Source: Woeseia sp.
Lineage (GTDB): Bacteria; Pseudomonadota; Gammaproteobacteria; Steroidobacterales; Woeseiaceae
Assembly: GCA_003229095.1 (NCBI GenBank)
Contig: QIHS01000170.1
Location: 1 to 7,969 of the forward strand
Direction of reading: 5' to 3'
DNA length: 7,969 bases
Under the pieces are notes generated by a model that was not told where the DNA came from, did no database searches, and saw only the letters and a list, made by a program, of their open reading frames with translations. This document shows, piece after piece, positions 1-4,987 of this stretch (the first letter of the stretch is position 1; every line of letters starts with the position of its first letter). The position numbers and the translations under genes were made by a program.

Positions 1-1108
1 GCTCAAGTTCATACCGTATTCGCGAAATAACACCAGGATACAAAACTGCCTTCCCATCGCGCACAACAGGTTCATATTCAAACAACCGAACTGCCAGAAT
101 CGATGCCGCGTCAAAATAAGGCCCATTGCACCGATACAAAATTTCAATATCAATCGGGCGACCCTGTTCGTTTAAGGTAAATTCGACATCGACATAGCCC
201 TCGATGCCCGCCCTTTGTGCAGTGGCCGGATAGGTGGGAGCTACTCGTAAGATCGGGACGAGGTCCTTCGGTTTCGCATCTGCCGATTTTTTCTTACGAA
301 ATTTTGTTGGTTTAAAGCTCGGGTCTTTGCGAAGAATGGTATTGATACACCTAAGATGTTTCCGAGCCAGGGAGCGTAGATCCGCAAGATCGGCAATATC
401 CCGTGGGAGGACTTTCGTCGCTATTGCAAAGTGGCTCCTTGCTGCCTTTGCATCGTTGCTGACCAGATGGTAATACCCCAGGTAGTATTGGGCCGTGCCT
501 ACATTCGGGTGTGTTGGCGGTAGCTTCTCCGAGTAAGTCTGGATCGCTTTTTCGAGGTAGGTACCGGCGGTCAAAGACACAAAATCGTCAAGAATAAGGA
601 TGCCTGCATCCAGGGAAAAATCCGCATGAGCGAGCGAACCGGCGCCATACTCGTTGATTAATATATTCTCTGCACGAGCAAGATAAAGTCTTTGTACGGG
701 CTGCTTCTGGATTGTACCGCTGGCGTCGGCCAGCGAGGTCAATACCGAGATCAACTTGGGTGAGCGAATACCATATACGGATTCCGTTCGTCCGAGAGCC
801 AATTCCAGTATCGGCATGCTTTCGCTTGCCTTGCCAGCCATTAACAAGGCGTTGCCAAATTCAGCTGTGACCTCGGCGACCAGCACTGCGTCCAGCGTAA
901 GGCTACTATCGCTGAGTTCGTATGCCCGCCTCGCAAATCGCAGTGCCGCTTCATAATTTTCTGCAAGAGCATTCTGCTCGTAGTCGCTCCACACACGGTC
1001 AAACTCACTACGAAGATAGGAATCGTCCTGCTGCGCAAGCGCCACAGTGCACGCTCCACACAGCGTCAGCGCGACAATGCAGCGGCTAGCCGTGGAAAAT
1101 CCGATCAA
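1..1108 (-). CDS. Secreted TPR protein with TonB C-terminal domain (3' end outside window)
   Basis: 369 codons are visible and the stop lies beyond the left edge. Residues 1-25 form a signal peptide (MIGFSTASRC, then a hydrophobic stretch ending ALA, then QQDD), so the protein should be exported to the periplasm. Residues about 40-260 are alpha-helical with TPR-like repeats (for example NYEAALRFARRAYEL and PNVGTAQYYLGYYHL). After a basic linker (RKKK, 271-274), residues 285-369 match the TonB C-terminal fold: YPATAQRAGIEGYVDVEFTL, then YRCNGPYFDAAS and a final RIRYELE. The start is TTG at 1108-1106; it overlaps the upstream gene's TGA as TTGA, and no in-frame ATG exists between the preceding in-frame stop and the signal peptide. 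No strong Shine-Dalgarno is seen, so translational coupling is likely. There is no retained N-terminal anchor as in classical TonB, so the protein is probably not an energy transducer itself. It may instead contact outer-membrane or peptidoglycan partners; this is inference. Domain calls are confident, the role is not. Confidence 0.85.
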   Translation of the reverse strand, partial: MIGFSTASRCIVALTLCGACTVALAQQDDSYLRSEFDRVWSDYEQNALAENYEAALRFARRAYELSDSSLTLDAVLVAEVTAEFGNALLMAGKASESMPILELALGRTESVYGIRSPKLISVLTSLADASGTIQKQPVQRLYLARAENILINEYGAGSLAHADFSLDAGILILDDFVSLTAGTYLEKAIQTYSEKLPPTHPNVGTAQYYLGYYHLVSNDAKAARSHFAIATKVLPRDIADLADLRSLARKHLRCINTILRKDPSFKPTKFRKKKSADAKPKDLVPILRVAPTYPATAQRAGIEGYVDVEFTLNEQGRPIDIEILYRCNGPYFDAASILAVRLFEYEPVVRDGKAVLYPGVISRIRYELE

Positions 1109-2349
1109 TGCGCTGGCTGTGCCGGTACAAGCTTGTTGTCTTCGATTCCCAGCAAAATCGGCTCCGCATTATCGCGATAAATATTAATCTTTGCGTTGTA
1201 GGCCGAGCGGGTGAGTCCGTGTTTATCTTTTATATGCAAACGTCGAATATTGAAGTCGCCGCTTTCCAGTCTCTCACCGGTCAGGTAGCACTTAATCGCG
1301 GTGACTCGATCGCCGGACAATTCCAGGCCACTCAATTTCGTGAGGTTGTTTTGCGCACGTTGTAAAAAGGTCACCGCATCCAGGTTTACCTGGGAGTCAA
1401 CCGCCCCTGCAATCTGATCGCTAAGGTCGGCCATAAAGTCACCGACCAGGATCTGGCCCGGCATAGCTGCCTCGATTATTCGAGCCAGTTCGATCGTGAC
1501 ATCGCCGACAATGAAGTCGTGCATGGTAGGGTTCAGTCCCTCTGCCTGGTGAAATTCGTAACAACTGCCGACGTGGAAACACGCTTTGAGTCGCGGCACG
1601 GATTTTGCCGCCGTTTTGCTGCGGGCGATGGCGTTATCAGCAAGAACAAGGTGCATGAAATGGTAGAGATCAACATTTGCTTCCAGGCCATGGTCGCGAT
1701 TCCAGATATAGAAACCATCGCCACTGGAGGAGCGTGCAAAATTTATCCTGACGTCAAGTTCCAGCATCTTGGCATGCGCAGAGTTAAGCGAATATGCAAG
1801 GCTGTTCAATTGGGTCATTTGCAGAAATGGGCTAAGTAAGCCAAAACCTACAATGTCGAAAAGGGTAACCGCGCGGCTATCAACATAGTTGATGCCATAG
1901 CGCCGGACCATTTTCTCAACAATTTGTGTTTCTACAGGGTGATCACTGAGTGGCTGCCGCAGTGCGATAAATTTTGGCTCAACATTTAGCAGGCGCGAAA
2001 CTTTCTGTATTTGCGACAACCTGAGTTGCCGGTCGCCCGAGATCAGTTCGGTGAGAAACTGGGCGGAAACGTTCTGCGTCCCGCTTGAATCCGCGTCCGG
2101 CGTTGATGTGTATTCGGCGATGGCGTAGTGCGGCAAGACCAAAACCAGAATTCCATCATCATGTGGGCACCAGCTTAAAATACAGTTTTGGCCCAATGAC
2201 CATTCGGTATTGAGGCAGCGTTCGAGATGAACCAGGTTGCTGCGTTGCCGAAGTCCCATTTCGCTGGCAAAACCAGCGAGCTGATCAAGATACGGCGAAT
2301 AGTTAGCTATTCGGCGAATGCCCGATTGCGATAGGTCGTCAAATTCCAT
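1105..2349 (-). CDS. Class III nucleotidyl cyclase-like protein with altered active site
   Basis: A 414-residue protein with no signal peptide or membrane segment, so cytoplasmic. Residues about 158-305 resemble a class III adenylate/guanylate cyclase domain: VTLFDIVGF (161-169) carries the first metal Asp (D165), SGDGF (209-213) the second (D211), and VGDVTIELARI (281-291) followed by PGQILV matches the region holding the transition-state residues. Arg290 is kept. By eye alignment the substrate-base Lys, normally four residues before the second Asp, is Ser207, and the transition-state Asn, four before the Arg, is Ile286. It may therefore use another substrate, be weakly active, or be a regulatory pseudo-cyclase. 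Residues 1-150 are an unrecognised N-terminal region, and 325-414 a C-terminal extension with DKHGLTRSAYNAKINIYR. The ATG at 2349 is the only good start after an in-frame TGA, although its Shine-Dalgarno is weak. It is first in a two-gene operon with the TPR-TonB gene and divergent from the dehydratase gene. Confidence 0.75.
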   Translation of the reverse strand: MEFDDLSQSGIRRIANYSPYLDQLAGFASEMGLRQRSNLVHLERCLNTEWSLGQNCILSWCPHDDGILVLVLPHYAIAEYTSTPDADSSGTQNVSAQFLTELISGDRQLRLSQIQKVSRLLNVEPKFIALRQPLSDHPVETQIVEKMVRRYGINYVDSRAVTLFDIVGFGLLSPFLQMTQLNSLAYSLNSAHAKMLELDVRINFARSSSGDGFYIWNRDHGLEANVDLYHFMHLVLADNAIARSKTAAKSVPRLKACFHVGSCYEFHQAEGLNPTMHDFIVGDVTIELARIIEAAMPGQILVGDFMADLSDQIAGAVDSQVNLDAVTFLQRAQNNLTKLSGLELSGDRVTAIKCYLTGERLESGDFNIRRLHIKDKHGLTRSAYNAKINIYRDNAEPILLGIEDNKLVPAQPAH

Positions 2350-2431
2350 CTGGTCTGCCAGGTGTGCTGTGAACGAAGCCCCAATCGATCACTGGCGGGG
2401 AGTGCATTGCTGGTATCCCTGCCGAAAGTAA

Positions 2432-2460
2432 TCAACAAAGTGAACTAGTGCAAGTATTAT
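2432..2460 (+). promoter_or_regulatory. Predicted sigma70 promoter for the dehydratase operon
   Basis: TCAACA at 2432-2437 matches four of six -35 consensus bases. TATTAT at 2455-2460 matches five of six -10 bases. The spacer is exactly 17 nt. Transcription would start near 2467, leaving a leader of about 80 nt before the TTG start at 2546. It lies in the AT-richer half of the 196-bp divergent intergenic region (2350-2545). I found no equally good promoter for the minus-strand operon. This is sequence inspection only. Confidence 0.45.
2441..2452. repeat. Near-palindrome in the promoter spacer, possible operator
   Basis: TGAACTAGTGCA is a 12-base inverted repeat around ACTAGT with one mismatched pair (third against tenth base). 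It sits entirely between the predicted -35 and -10 boxes, where a bound repressor or MerR-type activator would act. No regulator gene is adjacent, and a 12-mer with a mismatch can arise by chance, so this is tentative. Confidence 0.25.
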
Positions 2461-2534
2461 TAAGAATGTCGGCCAGGTTACTGAAAACTACATAAACGGT
2501 CTGCTCGGATAAATCTGATATTTAACATAATAGT

Positions 2535-2538
2535 AGGG
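2535..2538 (+). promoter_or_regulatory. Shine-Dalgarno supporting the TTG start at 2546
   Basis: AGGG lies 7 nt before the TTG at 2546-2548. This decides the start: the nearby ATG at 2550 is in another frame and reaches a stop within about ten codons. The TTG-started product begins with the N-terminal SIDDIR helix expected for this enzyme family. Confidence 0.6.
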
Positions 2539-2545
2539 CAAGAGC

Positions 2546-3556
2546 TTGAATGATAACCTCATCACCGCCCCATCGATAGACGACATTCGCAGCCTGCAAA
2601 CGCGTTTGCAAAAGTGGTTGGTCTACACACCGATTCTCCGCTGCCCTGGCCTGGAAGGCCGGCTGGCCGTTGATGTTGAAGTGTGGGGAAAGCTCGAATT
2701 TCTGCAGCGAACCGGGACATTCAAAGCTCGTGGAGCTTTGTCTGTGGTACTTGATCTAGAACGGCAACAACTTGATGCCGGGGTCACTGCTGTCAGCGCC
2801 GGCAATCATGCCATTGCGACTGCCTTCGCCGCGCAGGCCGTTGGGACCAGCGCGAAAGTGGTCATGTTGGCTTCAGCGAGCCCCGTGCGCATGGCCGCAT
2901 GCCGGTCTTACGGTGCCGAGGTCGTGCTCGCGAATGATGTGCACGCTGCTTTTGACATGGTGGAGGAAATTCGGCAGAAAGAGGGCCGGTATTTTGTACA
3001 CCCGTTCGAGGGACCGAAGACTGCGCTGGGCACAGCGACTTTGGGTCTGGAAATTTGTGACCAGCTCGGGCAATTCGATGTGCTGATCGTCCCCATTGGC
3101 GGCGGTGGTCTTGCCGCTGGGATGGCGAGTGCTGTGAAACAGGTCAATCCTGGCTGCACGATCATCGGCGTTGAGCCAGAGGGTGCGGATTCCATGCACA
3201 GAAGCTTCGCCTGCGGAGAGGCTCAGTCGATCGAGAAATCAACGACGATTGCAGACAGCCTCGGTGCACCTTTTGCAAGACCATACTCATTTGGGCTTTG
3301 CAGGCAGTTTATCGATGAACTCGTCATGATCAGCGATGACCAAATGCGTGCTGCGATGGTGCTTTTGTTTGCGGACATGAAATTTGCTGTGGAGCCGGCC
3401 TGTGCGGCGACAACAGCGGCACTAATAGGGCCGCTTCGAGAGAGATTCAGCGGCAAGAAAGTATGCTTGCTTTTCTGTGGCAGCAATATCGATTGGATGA
3501 CCTATGATTCCCATCTTCACAACGCGACCCATCCGGATGACATGCAAGAATGCTAG
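2546..3556 (+). CDS. PLP-dependent serine/threonine dehydratase-like enzyme (fold type II)
   Basis: A 336-residue cytoplasmic enzyme of the threonine dehydratase/serine racemase family, which uses pyridoxal phosphate to deaminate hydroxy-amino acids to 2-oxo acids plus ammonia. TGTFKARGA (56-64) contains the Schiff-base lysine K60. SAGNHA (84-89) is the substrate/cofactor loop. PIGGGGLAAG (183-192) is the glycine-rich loop binding the PLP phosphate. CGSN (311-314) supplies the residue near the pyridine nitrogen. The length fits the single-domain catabolic class: there is no C-terminal ACT-type regulatory region as in biosynthetic IlvA, so isoleucine feedback is not expected. Substrate could be L-threonine, L-serine, threo-3-hydroxyaspartate or a related compound; serine racemase activity is also possible. 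Translation starts at TTG with a good Shine-Dalgarno. The stop overlaps the next gene by 7 nt, indicating one operon. Confidence 0.85.
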   Translation: MNDNLITAPSIDDIRSLQTRLQKWLVYTPILRCPGLEGRLAVDVEVWGKLEFLQRTGTFKARGALSVVLDLERQQLDAGVTAVSAGNHAIATAFAAQAVGTSAKVVMLASASPVRMAACRSYGAEVVLANDVHAAFDMVEEIRQKEGRYFVHPFEGPKTALGTATLGLEICDQLGQFDVLIVPIGGGGLAAGMASAVKQVNPGCTIIGVEPEGADSMHRSFACGEAQSIEKSTTIADSLGAPFARPYSFGLCRQFIDELVMISDDQMRAAMVLLFADMKFAVEPACAATTAALIGPLRERFSGKKVCLLFCGSNIDWMTYDSHLHNATHPDDMQEC

Positions 3557-4938
3557 TCGATGAGCTGAAGTCCATCGTTGGGGACAATGCCTGGACAACG
3601 GATGCCAGTGAACTTGAACCCTACCTGACCGAATGGCGCGATACCTGGCGAGGCCGGACATTGCTGATGGTGTCGCCGGATTCGACCGACAAAGTCGCAG
3701 CAGTCGTGCGTGCGTGTCACGAGGCACGGACAGCGATCGTGCCGCAGGGTGGCAACACGGGGCTGTGTGGTGGTGCAATCCCTGACGACAGCGGTCAGCA
3801 GGTCTTGCTGTCGTTATCGCGCATGAACAGCATCCGTGCTGTCCTGCCCGAGGGCCACAGCATGGAAGTAGAGGCTGGCTGCACATTATCTCAAATTCAA
3901 CTCACTGCGGAGCAGGCAGGGCGTTTTTTTCCACTCAGCCTGGCAGCAGAAGGCAGTTGTCAGATTGGCGGCAATCTTTCAACCAATGCCGGTGGCATCA
4001 ATGTTTTGCGCTATGGCACTGCGCGTGACCAGGCACTCGGCCTGGAAGTTGTGCTTGCTGATGGCACGATCTGGAACGGGTTGCGGTCTTTACGCAAAGA
4101 CACGTCCGGGTATGACCTGAAGCAATGGTTTATTGGTGCCGAGGGCACGCTCGGTATCATTACGGCAGCAACCTTGCGACTGTATCCAGCTGTGCGTCAT
4201 TCGAAAACTGCACTGGTGGCGCTGGACTCACCCTACATCGCGACCGATCTTCTTGCAGAGCTGCGCAGGACACTGGCCGACCGGATACAGGCATTTGAAC
4301 TCATTCCTGAATTGGCGGTTCGATATGTACTTAAGCACATTCCAAATTGTCGCTTTCCGATGGAGCAAGATTCGCCCTGGTACGTTCTGATAGAAGCCGA
4401 AGATGGATCCGTAGGCAACGAGGTTGAGCAGCAGTTGATGAAATGCCTGGAAAAAGGCTGGATCACGGATGCGGTGATTGCCAAAAACAAAGCGGAAGCA
4501 GATGAATTGTGGCGATTGCGGCACAGTATTTCCGAGGCACAAAAATGTGAAGGGGCCAGCCTGAAACACGATGTGTCAGTACCGGTCAGCGATGTTGGGG
4601 ACTTTCTTAAATTGGCTGGCCAGGCGGTGAAAGAAATGCTTCCGGGCATTCGTATTGTCGCTTTTGGACACGCGGGCGATGGCAATATTCATTTCAACCT
4701 TAGCCAGCCTGAAGACTGGGATGCGCAAGACTATCTTGCCGAGCGAGAACGACTGGCGAAGGTCGTCTACGATGTGGTCGCGCAATTTAACGGTAGTTTC
4801 AGTGCGGAACACGGCATCGGCCAGGCCAAAAAGGGGCATCTTGAGCACTACCGGGGTGGCACGGAAATCGAGCTGATGCGGGCCATCAAGGTGGCCCTGG
4901 ACCCGCACAATATCATGAACCCGGGAAAGGTAATCTGA
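3550..4938 (+). CDS. FAD-binding D-2-hydroxyacid dehydrogenase (D-2-hydroxyglutarate dehydrogenase/GlcD-like)
   Basis: A 462-residue flavoprotein of the vanillyl-alcohol-oxidase (PCMH) superfamily that oxidises a D-2-hydroxy acid to its 2-oxo acid and passes electrons to an acceptor such as ETF or quinone. The N-terminal FAD domain shows PQGGNTGLCGGA (65-76), GGNLSTNAGG (140-149) and GAEGTLGIIT (196-205). The C-terminal FAD-oxidase domain keeps the D2HGDH-type active site: R324 and S328 (Thr in the human enzyme) in RHSISEA, K339 in LKHD, metal histidines H374 and H381 in FGHAGDGNIHFN, and E420-H421 in SAEHGIG. It ends with the family signature DPHNIMNPGKV. The ATG lies inside the upstream gene's end (ATGCTAG), implying translational coupling. 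Likely substrates are D-2-hydroxyglutarate, D-lactate or another D-2-hydroxy acid; the sequence does not separate these. Confidence 0.88.
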   Translation: MLVDELKSIVGDNAWTTDASELEPYLTEWRDTWRGRTLLMVSPDSTDKVAAVVRACHEARTAIVPQGGNTGLCGGAIPDDSGQQVLLSLSRMNSIRAVLPEGHSMEVEAGCTLSQIQLTAEQAGRFFPLSLAAEGSCQIGGNLSTNAGGINVLRYGTARDQALGLEVVLADGTIWNGLRSLRKDTSGYDLKQWFIGAEGTLGIITAATLRLYPAVRHSKTALVALDSPYIATDLLAELRRTLADRIQAFELIPELAVRYVLKHIPNCRFPMEQDSPWYVLIEAEDGSVGNEVEQQLMKCLEKGWITDAVIAKNKAEADELWRLRHSISEAQKCEGASLKHDVSVPVSDVGDFLKLAGQAVKEMLPGIRIVAFGHAGDGNIHFNLSQPEDWDAQDYLAERERLAKVVYDVVAQFNGSFSAEHGIGQAKKGHLEHYRGGTEIELMRAIKVALDPHNIMNPGKVI

Positions 4939-4957
4939 CGACCAGTTCCCATTGGCC

Positions 4958-4977
4958 GTGTGGCCTTCGGGCTACAC
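4958..4977 (+). promoter_or_regulatory. UUCG-capped RNA hairpin before the kinase gene
   Basis: GTGTGGCC (4958-4965) pairs with GGCTACAC (4970-4977) over eight base pairs, one of them G-U, closing a TTCG loop. C(UUCG)G is an especially stable RNA tetraloop. The hairpin fills most of the 49-nt gap between the dehydrogenase stop and the kinase ATG at 4988. No T-run follows, so it is not a typical intrinsic terminator. It may block 3' exonucleases, or set kinase translation by its position 10 nt before the ATG. Confidence 0.5.
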
Positions 4978-4987
4978 TACGCGGAAT

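Noticed and set aside
234..473. 79-codon plus-strand open frame
   Set aside because: Antisense to the TPR-TonB gene, whose signal peptide, repeats and TonB domain are clear in the opposite strand.
1049..1066. Lipoprotein cleavage site at Cys17 or Cys20 of the TPR-TonB protein
   Set aside because: Neither cysteine has a proper lipobox before it (LTLC, CGAC); a signal peptidase I site at ALA-QQ fits better.
2379..2400. CCCC/GGGG hairpin in the minus-strand leader
   Set aside because: Only four paired bases around a 14-nt loop, easily expected by chance.
2350..2545. Promoter for the minus-strand operon
   Set aside because: AATAAT-like -10 boxes exist but none has an acceptable -35 box at 16-18 nt.
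3422..3886. 154-codon open frame on the minus strand
   Set aside because: It lies wholly antisense to the dehydratase and dehydrogenase genes, and its Arg/His/Cys/Pro-rich product resembles no protein.
4952..4987. TTG at 4952 as the kinase start, adding 12 residues
   Set aside because: No Shine-Dalgarno precedes it, the extra residues are encoded by the hairpin region, and the ATG at 4988 gives an ordinary polar N-terminus.
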